A stretch of 64,000 nt of DNA from Hormiphora californensis (GCA_020137815.1 CM035356.1:1586232-1650231); one strand, 5' to 3'; shown: positions 31,921 to 64,000, numbered from the stretch's first letter. Notes: generated by a model not told the origin, from the letters alone. A program made the numbers and translations.

Positions 31921-34900
31921 TCACTCTGGCTTCTTGATCCAAAGTCCCATCCCCTTCTCCTTTACAAACAAGTTAAACTTGCCCCTCGCCTCTCCATACC
32001 CCGCCACCATCCTCTTATCCCTCACCTTCATCCCAGTCACATCCTCCAACTCCTTCCACAGGCTAACTCTGGCAATCCTGGACACCCCATTACCTGACCT
32101 CCCTCTACACCCATCAACTACCTCTACACTATCATCCCCCGCACACCAATTCAAACTCGCCTCATTAGTCTTACCAATCTCCCTCTCGGCCTCCTGCCCC
32201 GGGACACACCCTAGCAGAGGGTGGTTCACTCGGAATGGTGGTGGAAGTGTGAGACCTTCATATCGGCAGCACACAGCACGGGACAGATGGCCAGGGTGGT
32301 AGAGACACCCTAGAGTCAGAGTGGACATGTAGATCGGAGAGATATACTCAGACAACAGGCATCCTTGTAGACCTAACACATTCCATCTAGCTACCTTATC
32401 ACTGCAGGACATAGTTTTTAGTCGTTGATGACCCATCATCAGCCCGTCTACAGTTAGAGGTTCCTCATCACAGGGGACAGGGTTAGTCCCCTGACCACTC
32501 TCCATTTTACTCCTCAGTAGGCCCTGTTTCTCGTTCTCGATCAGGGGTGTGTGGGGTAGGGAGTGGGGAGGGCAGGATGATGAAGCCTCAGATACTGGGA
32601 ATATAGCACTATCACCACACGGTGCTGTGCTGATAAAGAGATGGATCTTGATTCTAGGATCTAGAATAAACTGTTTGTTACCACCAGTTAGAATGGGCTC
32701 AAAGGGGAAGGAGTTCTGGGCACGACCTAGGGATATCTGGAGCTGTTTCCCAAGGAATCTTCTAAACCCCCGTCTGGCTACAATTTCAGCGTGACTATCG
32801 TTAACTGTCTTCCCATCGAAGTTGATGTTAGCACCGTTAACTGTCCGGTTACCAGTCCCCAAAGATACCGCTATAAACTGCCGTGATCTCTCGTCCTCCA
32901 AAATAAACACAGCGATAACTTTGCGACCGGAAGAAGGGGCATTTGCAGTAGCAGCGAGTCTATTGTACGTCTCATATGAAAACTTTCCAATCTTAGAACA
33001 AAAATCAGCGGGTGAGGACACATAGTTAGAGATAGAGTTGATAAGAGTGGGGGGTTGTTTGTATGTGATGGATTGCTGAGAGATCATGGTGGCGGTGTTA
33101 TCTCGATATTGCTGCTCCTGTCGAGATGGTGTTGCCATGGTTACTGCAACACTCCTCCCTCCTCCCTCACTATGAAGTATCTTTAGTGCACTCTCAGCAG
33201 CATTCATCTTGGCTTGTTTCTTACTGGATGCAACACCATCAAACACCCTGTCTCCTATAGTTAGTCTCATGTGGAATGTCCTCCGAGCTGGATTTCCACT
33301 AGTCTTGCTAATGTTAAACTCCGCATTCTTCCCTAGTTTCTGGGCGTATTCCATCACAGCAGACACAGGGTTCTTGTTGACCGAGTCATGGAGGAGTTTG
33401 TTGGTCAGAGTGTCCGGTACAGTTGTTGTAAACCGTGGCTGTTTATTCGGCGGAGCTGGAGGTGCTGCCGCTGCTGAAATTAGATAGCTTGTGTAACTTG
33501 AGAGTGGAGGAAGTAGGGAAATAAAGACATGTGGAGAAAGAGAGAAAGTACAAAAAGATAGATAACCTGTGTGAGTAGGTGGGGGACGTTTTGCTGTATT
33601 TTTCTTTGGATTTATCGCGTACATCGGTTCATCCTTTTCCATTTTAATCTGAAAGAATACACATGGATGTCTGAAATGGCAGAGAGCTAAAGATCTACTC
33701 TCTAGAGTCTAAATAATCTGCATCGATTTAGAGCAAGCGAGGGGAAAGGCCAGTACGAACAATGCACATGTGCATGTCTTATAAATTAACATTTACTAAC
33801 CTCGATCACATACCCATTCCTAATCAGTCCATCCATAGCGGATGGGTTAACACTAATACGGGCAGTACTTCTCAACTGTCTGACTGTCCATGGTGTGTTC
33901 TTGGATCTCAGGGCCTCCAAAATAACTGATTCCTCAGATGACAGTTGAACACTAAAACATGTGGATTTTATACGGCTGATTAACAAAAAGTTTTACATCA
34001 TTGCTTTGATAACCTACCTTGAGTCGTTGCTCTGAGGAGGGGGTTGCGTTGTAGTTTCGGGTGGGGTTTGAAATCTAGGTCTGGGTGGTATTTCCCAACT
34101 AGATGCTCTTGGTGCTGGGCGAGCAGGTGAAGGTGAGGAATCATATCTGCTGGGGTGAACAGTAGATTTGTTTGTTGGAACAGGAGGAGGGCGGTAGGGT
34201 TGTGCCCGATTTGTTGGAACAGGTGGAGGGCGGTAGGGTTGTGCCCTATTTGCCGGGATGGGAGGAGGGCGGTATTGGTCTCTATCAGATGAAGGTGCTC
34301 CATATTGCTGACTATTGTTGGCTACTGGAGTTCTCCCATTGGCCGGTTGGTATCGCCCACTCGGTAGTGGTGGAGGTGGGGGTCTGTTGCCAGAGGGTGG
34401 TGGTGGGGGTGGGGGTCGATTGCCAGAGGGTGGTGGTGGGGGTGGGGGTCGATTGCCAGAGGGTGCCTGTCTTCCGAATTCACCACTATTCCTGTCTCGC
34501 TGTTTTGAGGCACCTGTTTGAGTAGTAAACTGTAGAATGGAAGTTTCAGTTATATAAAACAGGTTGAAAAAATGTTATTTCAGATACCTGTAAATTTAGT
34601 CTGTAAAGTATGTTGGAAAACTATCAACCAGTAGATTTCCAACACACTGAAACAGAAGCTCAACAGATTTCTTTGGGATTTTGGGATTTCTTTGGGATTA
34701 ACACGTTTTAAAGAAACAAAGGGATATGTACTTATTGTTTACAAAGAAAACAGTTGAGCTAATTTTTAACCTGCTTTAGGGTTAAAGCACCACATATCTG
34801 CGGATAGCTTTATTATTTGTCCTTGTGCTGACAAAGTTTCACACGCTCTAACAATAGCTTGGTGATCAGAGTGGCAAAACTTGGCTATGTCCCTTGTTGA

Positions 34901-34948
34901 TCTGGGACCACTGTTGATCTTGAGTTTGGCAAGGACATTTGACTCCAT
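31921..34948 (-). CDS. ADAR: ADAR, adenosine deaminase acting on dsRNA, with two Z-alpha-like domains; five exons, 819 residues
   Basis: Exons: 34948-34771, 34513-34018, 33951-33801, 33648-33567 and 33473-31921. Phases agree (2460 nt). Residues 1-59 and about 226-275 are winged-helix Z-alpha-like domains (IAKFCHSDHQAIVRACETL...MWCF; VRQLRSTARISVNPSAMDGL). Between them is a Pro-rich linker with three nearly identical PSGNRPPPPPPP units. One dsRBD lies at about 337-403 (NPVSAVMEYAQKL...KKQAKMNAAESALKIL). The deaminase has the zinc and proton-shuttle set: H530-A-E532 in DSHAEIVARRG, C588 in STAPCGD and C659 in MSCSDKVARWNVLG, so it should be active in A-to-I editing. The catalytic region is one large exon. 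In both winged helices the Asn and Tyr that contact Z-form nucleic acid in human ADAR1 seem replaced (Val/Glu in the first, Asp for Tyr in the second), judged by eye. It is transcribed divergently from the kinesin gene. Confidence 0.93.
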
Positions 34949-35792
34949 ATCTTAGCCCTTAGGTCATTTACTGGATAGCATTGGCGAGGTTTTGCGGTTA
35001 TTGGACGGTTAAATTTTGACCTTTAAAGTCAATCAAATACAAAAACAAATACAATTATAATTTATATCCTGCTTTTGGGCCTATGCATTGTTAGTGTTAG
35101 GAGAACGCCGTTTTAATCGGTCGATTGAAGCAACGCACCCACCACTAACAAGCCTTCAATATTCAATCATAAAATTCATACTCAATTTACCGCTTTTTAT
35201 CTGTGTCTGAATCACAGAAATAGCAGAAACAATTTATGTATGGACTTGAACCGTTGGCATATGTGAGCACATGCTCAATGCTGCTCAAGATCGCGAACTT
35301 TTGCCTTTTTTCGAGTTGGCAAACGTTGCTGGCGGGATAAGGCAGCGCTTTTCAATTTTTCGAGGGGAAAAATAAATTCATGACCTGTTTTTTTAAAGAG
35401 GTAAAATTTTCATCTCATGTCACTGCACCGCGCCGCGGCTTCTGTTTTAAAGTAAGGCGCGAGTATTTTCAAGTTTAATGCGCATTTTGAGCCGCGCGTC
35501 TGATTGGAGAATCGAGCGACACGATCCGAGTTTCCACTTTTTTGCCAAAAAGAACATTTTAAAATTTGTTTTTCTTTGCGGTTTGCCCTTTCGTCTCTGC
35601 GGTTACTAAAACACTACATTGTTAGGAGATCACAGAAGCCTTTTATTTTTGGGATTTATCTCAAAATTTATGCAACCTAGTTTCCACAAACGTCCCGTTT
35701 TCCGGTTATCAAAATCCGACTTAATCAGACTCCATTAAAACCCATATTTCTTTCAGTAGGATATGACTTAGACAGACAAGAAACGAGGCTAG
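34949..35792. promoter_or_regulatory. Head-to-head interval between ADAR and the KIF1-type kinesin
   Basis: 844 bp separate the two start codons, with the genes pointing away from each other. No exon is seen. It contains a GC-richer patch (35420-35500, cgccgcggc, gccgcgcg) in an AT-rich setting. A shared bidirectional promoter is the simplest reading, but no core element such as a TATA box stands out. Confidence 0.5.
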
Positions 35793-56841
<21,049 letters not shown>

Positions 56842-57129
56842 ACCAGAGTTGCTATTGTCTCATGGCTGTACCTTGTTTACACGTTAAAAAGTTGTCTGCT
56901 AAAGATTGATACAGATTATATTCTTTCCCAATTCAGTACCCATAACAATTGACAAATATTGAGACTATAATTTATCATCATGTTAGCTAAATGTTAAAAC
57001 ATTGAAACAGTTTCAGTGAGACAGGAGACAAACATCATGCTTCTAACAATGGAACGACAACAGACGACCTAACACGGGTCATGGGGGAGCTAGTGATAGG
57101 GGCAGTGTGACATGACGTGAGGAACATTG

Positions 57130-57252
<123 letters not shown>

Positions 57253-58105
57253 TCTTGCACCCTGCATTTTGTCTCTAGCCTGGCACAGACTCAGCTGCTG
57301 ACACCAACTTGCTGAGTGACAAACAATGTACAATGTACAATTAAATGTACAATGTACTAACTCTCGCCTGCTGACAGTACACTATCATTCTAAAATACTG
57401 CCAGCTAACCCGACTCTAAAACACTGTAAAACCAAGCCTGCTGAACTGACTTAACTCTTTGAAACTGTACAATAAAACTGCTGCACTTCTTTTCTAGCAT
57501 GGTTTCTAAAACACCATTTCGGGACCAGTTAACTTCCTGCTAGTTGTGTCTAACCCCCTATCCTCCTGTTTCAGGTCCCAAAGGGTCAGCCAAATCGTGG
57601 AATCGTGACCTATAGTTGATACTGGGCCGCAATAAAATGCAGGGGAGAAGCGGCATTTGTTTTTTAATTCTCTAGGTCTCCCTGGAATTATGGCGGACTG
57701 TTTTTTGAGAGTTTTTTGTTAAAGACGCAGTCTCTTTTTCTCTTAAATATATTGCTGTTTATGTTTTTGTTAGTGTTTGTTTTGTAAGTTAACTAAATAA
57801 TTTGGCCAGCAACAGTGTGTGTGTGTAAAAAAAGCTGTGAGCTGTAAGAGAAAGCTAAATGTTGAGCTGTGAAAATAATGAGCAACATCTCGATCTGTTG
57901 AGAGAGTCTGACAAGACTGAGAAAGAGTGTGCTAGCATGATGTATGTTGTCAGACCTGATATCTTGGAATGTTGATCAGGTCTGATAGTATAACAGCTAA
58001 ATGTGTAGATGGGGTTTCTTTTTTTGATTGTTTCTGTTTCCAATTATATATCGTCGCTTGATTGTTTTATCCATTGATAAAATCCTAGAGTTTTCATTGT
58101 CAGGA

Positions 58106-58261
58106 TAAAGTCCATTTTTATTCAACTGTTCACCCCTCAACTCATGCGCGTGCGATATTTTAATTTACGCTGCGCGCGCTACACGTTAACATGTGATAAA
58201 CGCGCAAAACAATTCCGCGCACGACTTTGGGGGGTGAACAGTTGAAAAAAAATGGACTTTA
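58106..58261. mobile_element. MITE with about 30-bp terminal inverted repeats
   Basis: The left end taaagtccatttttattcaa with ctgttcacccc is matched by ggggtgaacag with ttgaaaaaaaatggacttta at the right. The 156-bp element is GC-rich inside (cgcgcgc) and has no ORF. Confidence 0.8.
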
Positions 58262-58613
58262 CGGAACTAAAAAACTCGGAGTTTTAGCGTTTGAGAAATG
58301 TTAAGTCTCAAAATATCACAATTCATCATTAAACAGAAGCCCTTTTCAGCGCTGTGAGATCTAACTCTATTCTCCCGCCAAACTCACAGAGGCCGCGCGC
58401 ACGGCCCCAAAAGTTTGGTACCGCGCCCTACGTCTTTGTGCTGCAGAAAACATTGCCAACACTGGGGCCACACCCGGTACCACAATGTGACGTTGAACTT
58501 GGCTTTCTCACATATCAACTATACCTCATCTTTACAAATAATCACATAACAGTGTTCACTAGATTTCATGATTCACTATCACATACAAACTAGTTCTCCA
58601 TCTCAAAAACATT

Positions 58614-58731
58614 GTCAATATCCCAGTCTATTAGGTAGTAAAAAGAGTCCATTCTCCAGTCTCTTGGCAGAGTCTATACCAATTCTCCAGTCACTAGGCA
58701 GAGTCTATACCAATTCTCCAGTCTCTAGGCA
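58614..58731. repeat. Minisatellite overlapping the POLA1 stop codon
   Basis: Three copies of a unit of about 37 bp (ccaattctccagtctctaggcagagtctat and variants). The copy at 58712-58731 includes the POLA1 stop codon (cta at 58725-58727). The others lie in the 3' UTR. Confidence 0.85.
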
Positions 58732-60090
58732 GCAAACATTGCGAACAGATTGGTCATGTTGATTATCGAGTATGCGTTTCTGTTAAGGATGCCCGTCATG
58801 GTCTTGTAGGGCACAGCTAGGACTTGGTCCAGATGGGAGATGGGGGATAACAAGGCCGCTTTTCTCTTGGCTGGGACCTGTGAAAATATAGTTGTTCAGA
58901 AAGGGGAGTCAACTGTTATTGAGAGAGGGGGTTCTCTAATCTCTCTTTTTAGAGGAGGGGTTTCTGGGGGTTTGATTTGGGTTGCTCATCTGCGACTGTA
59001 AACAGTCAAACAGCCAAGTCTCGCCGACCGGACGAGACAGCATAGTGCCGGATCATCCTTTCGGAATCACCACCAGATCGATTTCTGTCTGCCACCGGTT
59101 TCTGGGCGAGTATTTACCTTTGCAGATAGAGCGTTGAAGTCCACTAGTGATTGTAGGTAGGAGAGCTGGTTGAAGAGCATCGCCTCATTATACACGTACT
59201 TAACCCGGCCCCTGGTAATAGAAATGGGTTTGATAAATTGTCGTGATTATGAGATACAACAAATATAACGAAATAGTAAATGATATGATGACACAAATCA
59301 AAAGACAAATCAAATCAAAACTACGTACTTGAAACATTGCGGGCACCATTCTGAGACTGGTGTTTGCCGGGTAGTAAAGCCACATGCTGTGTCTTCACAC
59401 TTCACCAGGCCACTGTAGTACTTACTGATGTACCTGAGAAGGGACGATGATTTAGAAGGGAGGGGGTATCTGGGACTGTTATAGAGGGGTGATGAGGGTG
59501 TTACTCAAACGAGGATATACATGGTGACTATTCGGGTTTGACGTTTGTAACGCAGTCACCCCTACAGCTGCACTAGCAGCCGCTCGAAGTGCAGCAAACA
59601 AAGCCCGCGAAGATGGGATGGCATCACCAAATTTTAACTGCCAACAGCTATTCTAATAGAGCTACATCATGATTCTCTTAGTACCCACGTTTTAGAGAGA
59701 ATTGTCAGTTTGTTAGCAATATAACTGCTACTTAGATGTTTGTTGCAACTTCGACACTCAAACCCACTGGCTACTGGGTTAGCACCCAGATCACACAGCT
59801 TTTCAACAGTCACAGTACAGTCACAGAACTGACATGGCAGGGAGAGGGGTACACAGTCCTTGAAACGGTCCTGAAGTGGGAGAGAGAGGTCAATTATACG
59901 AGCTGTTAGATATTGTCAGCGAGATAATTTCTCTATAAGGTAAATAGGGCTAAATTATAATTTTCAGCTTGATTGAATACCTCGAAGGAAAATGCAATGT
60001 TACAAGTTTCAGTTTCCTCTGCGGCCATAGAACGTCGGTAGCTGGTAGCATCTAGTCCCAAACACTCGGCAATGAGCGCCGCGTCTGTGC
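58725..60090 (-). CDS. POLA1: DNA polymerase alpha catalytic subunit, C-terminal exons, 5' part absent
   Basis: Exons: 60090-59981, 59870-59689, 59433-59329, 59211-59118 and 58877-58725, all in phase (644 nt, about 214 codons). The reading starts TDAALIAECLGLDATSYR, matching the segment of Pol alpha just before its zinc module (IDAVLIATWLGLDPTQFR). Zinc site 1: CQFC and CRSC, with NKL following as in the family. Zinc site 2: CEDTAC and CPQC, after YISKYYSG. It closes with NAYSIINMTNLFAMF, like GYSEVNLSKLF. This C-terminal module binds the B subunit and primase; Pol alpha-primase starts DNA synthesis in replication. The donor at 59689 (aaaac|gtgggt) was chosen because it alone keeps phase. No upstream exon with the polymerase domain is found between 60091 and the window end, where a complete gene of opposite strand begins at 60699. 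Confidence 0.88.
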
Positions 60091-60698
60091 CTGACAGAAA
60101 GGTTATTATTAAAGCGAGGGCCAGGGGGTGGCAGTTTTCAAGGAATCTGAATCCCCTTTCAGGTGGAATGGTGGGGAGGAAAATGGGGATTCAAAGCTTA
60201 CTGGTCCATCCTTTATACATCCTTTGTAGATAAAGAGCACATCTCTTCTCCTTTACTAAAGACATGTATTATAAAAGTGAAGCGGTTTATCGACCACACA
60301 ACATATATTCTCCTCTCCAACGTTCGATAAAACCAGCGGACTGCCCTAGCCACACTCTCTCTCTTTCTTCTCCCATATATATTCCTGACCCCCCTTCCTA
60401 TTAAAGAGTCCCCCAACAAAACAAAACTCCCATGTGGTTAGCGGCACAAAACAGATCCATCTTATTAAGCAAAAAACACATCAATATAGTAGTTATTAGC
60501 CCCTTTTCCCCTCGCTCTCTCGGTCTCCCTCGCTCCCACCGCCATTAGTCAACGCCCTCCATCCCGTGTGACTGGTAAAGGAGCTATCAGCTAGCTATAA
60601 AACCTGACCCACCACAGCTCTTCTCTTCAACCTTGAAGATCTATACAACCTTTCTTCACCACTACTAGAGGAACTATACAACCTCAGTATCTACCAAG
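60091..60698. promoter_or_regulatory. Upstream region of the BPI-like gene
   Basis: No POLA1 exon is recognisable here. TATAAAA at 60596-60602 lies about 97 bases before the ATG and fits a TATA box with transcription starting near 60630. A short repeated motif (ctatacaacct) occurs at 60641 and 60674 in the 5' UTR. Confidence 0.6.
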
Positions 60699-62104
60699 AT
60701 GATGTTTCTGACCATCCTCCTTGCCTGTCTTGTGACGACCTCCCACGCCACGGAGACCGTCCGAATGAGCTTTGGGCAGCGTGGTCTTGACTTTGCAGAG
60801 GATGTCGCTGTCTACATGACTGATATTATCCGAGATATCATCCTGAACAATATTGATATCCCAGCCATGACGGTAAATGGTGCAACTCTTAGCAACCTGG
60901 ATATCACCCAGATGGACATCCCAAGACCTCAACTGACCATCGTGCCCAACACCGGGATCAACATGAAGAGCGATGGGATGGCGGTTCAGCTGACTGGAAA
61001 CTGGCAATATAGCTTCTTCGCCGGTTCTCTCTCTCTATCAGCAAGTGTTTCAGTGAGCGCTACAGCTGGGATTCAAGCTGACATGTCGAACAAGAAATTC
61101 GTGACTGAGTATCGAGGGTGCTCCGTTGATTTCTATAGTTTCAACCTGGACTTCCACCATATGCTTGCCAATGCGGTGGTGAACAGAGAGGATGTGAAGA
61201 ACGAACTACGGATTATTGTCTGTGATGAGATAGAAGCAGCTCTCGATAATACCGTCAATGGAGCCGTCAACTCCGTGCCTAAAACCCTCGAAATCCCGGA
61301 TCTTCCTGAAATTAACTTCTCACCGGACCGGAACCCAGTCTTCAAGAGCTCCCACATTGACCTGCCATCACGTGTTAGCGCAAAGTCTGACACTAATTTC
61401 CCATTCAGTCCGGATGGTATCACAGATGAGATGGATACCAGTTACATGGGGTGTTTCGTTCTATCCGACTACACAATCAACACTGCCACCTATACTGCTC
61501 TCCCTAAAAACGAAATCAACATCAAGCTACCAAATGACGACTTTGCGACCAACAGCGATCTCCTCAACTCCGCCTACTTCAAGGACACCCTACCCCAACT
61601 TTACAAAGCCTACCCAAACACCGCCATAACCTACAGAATCTGGAACCTGGACTACCCAAAAGTGGAATTCGACAGGGATCTCCTTATGGTGGAGGCCCCC
61701 CTCAGGATCTCCATCAAGGTGGGTGGTGATGTGATCCTGTCCGTTAAGATGCAGGTTAAGACCAAGGGGAAGGTGAGTATTAATGGTGCACATCTCTCCG
61801 GTGTTGTCGACTCTATTAAACACACTACCACCGTCGTGACGTCACAGATCGGGGATGTCAGCGATTCTACTGCCAACTCCGTGATGGATAGCGTTCCTAC
61901 AGAGGACCATCATTCCGGATGTGAATGCAGAGCTCGAGGCTGGGATTTACCCTACCTATAGATGAGTGGGTCGATCTAAACAAGTCCCTGGTCCAGACCC
62001 ATGATGATTTCCTGAAGGTGTGTGCTGACTTTAGTCTGACCGAGTACGCCCTCAAGGAGATAAGGGAAATTGTAGAGAAAGAGGTGGCTGCATTCGTGTT
62101 TTAA
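60699..62104 (+). CDS. Secreted BPI/LBP/PLUNC-like (TULIP-fold) protein, frameshifted near the C-terminus
   Basis: An intronless ORF begins [17 protein letters not shown], a signal peptide of about 17 residues. The N-terminal barrel pattern fits the family: [30 protein letters not shown], and C141 and C175 spaced like the conserved BPI disulphide. The first frame stops at 61961. Homology-like reading continues in frame +1 from about 61894 ([19 protein letters not shown]) and in frame +2 from about 61952 ([13 protein letters not shown]...[11 protein letters not shown]), ending at TAA 62102-62104. Two single-base insertions would explain both shifts, giving about 467 residues, close to the usual family length. 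BPI-like proteins bind bacterial lipids or other lipids outside the cell; the ligand here is unknown. It has its own TATA box. It may be a recent pseudogene or carry sequence errors. Confidence 0.75.
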
Positions 62105-62304
62105 AGAGACAATAAGAAGAGATAGAAGACGATTAGGACTATCAAATGGTTAGCACTATGATTAGGACTAAAAATGTTGAAGTCTGATTTTAGAAGTTGA
62201 TTTAACAAATTGCAGTTCAAAAAGTTTGGAACTTCCGAAATGAGTTGTGTTGTTACTGCGTTCTTACCTTCAATTGGATTACAGAGTCGAGACACCACGG
62301 GGTG
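62105..62304. other. 3' flank of the BPI-like gene
   Basis: AT-rich sequence without a recognised feature, leading into the minisatellite. Confidence 0.4.
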
Positions 62305-64000
62305 AAGTTGAGAGGCAAGGTAGTAGTGGTTATCTATCTTCAATTTATCTGGGGAGGGGGGACTGTGAGGCAAGGTAGTAGTGGTTATCTATCTTTAATT
62401 TATCTGGGGAGGGGGACTGAGAGGCAAGGTAGTAGTGGTTATATAATCTATCTTTAATTTATCTGGGGAGGGGGGACTGTGAGGCAAGGTAGTAGTGGTT
62501 ATCTATCTTTAATTTATCTGGGGAGGGGGGACTGTGAGGCAAGGTAGTAGTGGTTATCTATCTTTAATTTATCTGGGGAGGGGGGACTGTGAGGCAACGT
62601 AGTAGTGGTTATCTATCTTTAATTTATCTGGGGAGGGGGACTGTGAGGCAAGGTAGTAGTGGTTATCTATCTTCAATTTATCTGGGGAGGGGGGACTGTG
62701 AGGCAAGGTAGTAGTGGTTATCTATCTTTAATTTATCTGGGGAGGGGGGACTGTGAGGCAAGGTAGTAGTGGTTATCTATCTTTAATTTATCTGGGGAGG
62801 GGGGACTGTGAGGCAAGGTAGTAGTGGTTATCTATCTTTAATTTATCTGGGGAGGGGGGACTGTGAGGCAAGGTAGTAGTGGTTATCTATCTTTAATTTA
62901 TCTGGGGAGGGGGGACTGTGAGGCAAGGTAGTAGTGGTTATCTATCTTTAATTTATCTGGGGAGGGGGGACTGTGAGGCAAGGTAGTAGTGGTTATCTAT
63001 CTTTAATTTATCTGGGGAGGGGGGACTGTGAGGCAAGGTAGTAGTGGTTATCTATCTTCAATTTATCTGGGGAGGGGGGACTGTGAGGCAAGGTAGTAGT
63101 GGTTATCTATCTTCAATTTATCTGGGGAGGGGGGACTGTGAGGCAAGGTAGTAGTGGTTATCTATCTTTAATTTATCTGGGGAGGGGGGACTGTGAGGCA
63201 AGGTAGTAGTGGTTATCTATCTTTAATTTATCTGGGGGAGGGGAGACTGTGAGGCAAGGTAGTAGTGGTTATCTATCTTTAATTTATCTGGGGGAGGGGG
63301 GACTGTGAGGCAAGGTAGTAGTGGTTATCTATCTTTAATTTATCTGGGGAGGGGGGACTGTGAGGCAAGGTAGTAGTGGTTATCTATCTTTAATTTATCT
63401 GGGGAGGGGGGACTGAGAGGCAAGGTAGTAGTGGTTATCTATCTTTAATTTATCTGGGGAGGGGGGACTGTGAGGCAAGGTAGTAGTGGTTATCTATCTT
63501 TAATTTATCTGGGGAGGGGGGACTGTGAGGCAAGGTAGTAGTGGTTATCTATCTTTAATTTATCTGGGGAGGGGGGACTGTGAGGCAAGGTAGTAGTGGT
63601 TATCTATCTTTAATTTATCTGGGGAGGGGGGACTGAGAGGCAAGGTAGTAGTGGTTATCTATCTTTAATTTATCTGGGGAGGGGGGACTGTGAGGCAAGG
63701 TAGTAGTGGTTATCTATCTTTAATTTATCTGGGGAGGGGGGACTGAGAGGCAAGGTAGTAGTGGTTATCTATCTTTAATTTATCTGGGGAGGGGGGACTG
63801 TGAGGCAAGGTAGTAGTGGTTATCTATCTTTAATTTATCTGGGGGAGGGGAGACTGTGAGGCAAGGTAGTAGTGGTTATCTATCTTTAATTTATCTGGGG
63901 AGGGGGGACTGTGAGGCAAGGTAGTAGTGGTTATCTATCTTTAATTTATCTGGGGGAGGGGGACTGTGAGGCAAGGTAGTAGTGGTTATCTATCTTTAAT
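62305..64000. repeat. 55-bp minisatellite, about 31 copies, runs off the window
   Basis: The unit is gtgaggcaaggtagtagtgg, then ttatctatctttaatttatc, then tggggagggggact. Copies differ mainly in the G-run length, tta versus tca, and gtgagg versus gagagg. One unit near 62440 has extra bases (ttatataatc). The array is highly homogeneous, suggesting recent expansion. The G-run gives one short G-tract per unit. Confidence 0.98.

Noticed and set aside
34315-34521. Plus-strand Gly-rich ORF
   Set aside because: It is the antisense of the Pro-rich ADAR linker.
62245-64000. CRISPR-like array
   Set aside because: Regular 55-bp units have no unique spacers, and the context is a eukaryotic genome; it is a minisatellite.

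Overview
The window is nuclear DNA from an animal. Genes are split by many GT-AG introns, there are several transposon remnants, and long (CT)n/(GA)n tracts recur throughout. The gene set (ADAR, KIF1/UNC-104-type kinesin, a SERTA-domain protein, an inturned-like protein) points to a metazoan. Moderate gene spacing and an ADAR with Z-alpha-like domains fit an invertebrate, perhaps an early-branching one. The sequence alone does not decide the phylum.

Layout. 605-1895 (+): last exon of an inturned-like ciliary planar polarity gene. 2350-2592 (+): an 80-residue membrane microprotein. 3.0-6.7 kb (+): two small C2H2 zinc-finger genes and one doubtful small gene. 6.7-11.2 kb: no gene, with foldback elements and microsatellites. 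11180-19958 (+): a five-exon SERTA-domain gene, interrupted by a 100-N gap flanked by two copies of the same 903-bp block. 21541-31350 (-): a 16-exon BAR-PH-ArfGAP gene of ACAP type that ends without ankyrin repeats. 31921-34948 (-): a five-exon ADAR with two winged-helix domains, one dsRBD and an intact deaminase centre. 35793-56841 (+): a KIF1-type kinesin-3 gene sharing an 844-bp head-to-head interval with ADAR. 58725-60090 (-): C-terminal exons of DNA polymerase alpha. 60699-62104 (+): a secreted BPI/LBP-like gene carrying two frameshifts. 62305 to the window end: a 55-bp minisatellite.

The exon models were built by eye from splice consensus and reading phase. The ACAP model closes at 694 codons plus stop, the ADAR model at 819 plus stop and the SERTA model at 211 plus stop, with every junction in phase. 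The kinesin model is in phase except for one unresolved stretch (39196-about 42540), which holds a piggyBac insertion and poor-quality sequence. The genes do not form an obvious pathway.

The most interesting signals are structural. Tandem repeats sit on exon ends in several genes and copy splice donors or acceptors (23.15-23.48 kb, 53.15-53.31 kb, 54.08-54.15 kb). One inverted-repeat element apparently inserted at a 3' splice site in the kinesin gene and duplicated it. Several long inverted repeats, which would form dsRNA, lie around an intact ADAR gene, one of them 10 bases from its stop codon. A 19-bp near-palindrome recurs at five loci. Some stretches look like assembly or base-calling artefacts and should not be read as biology.
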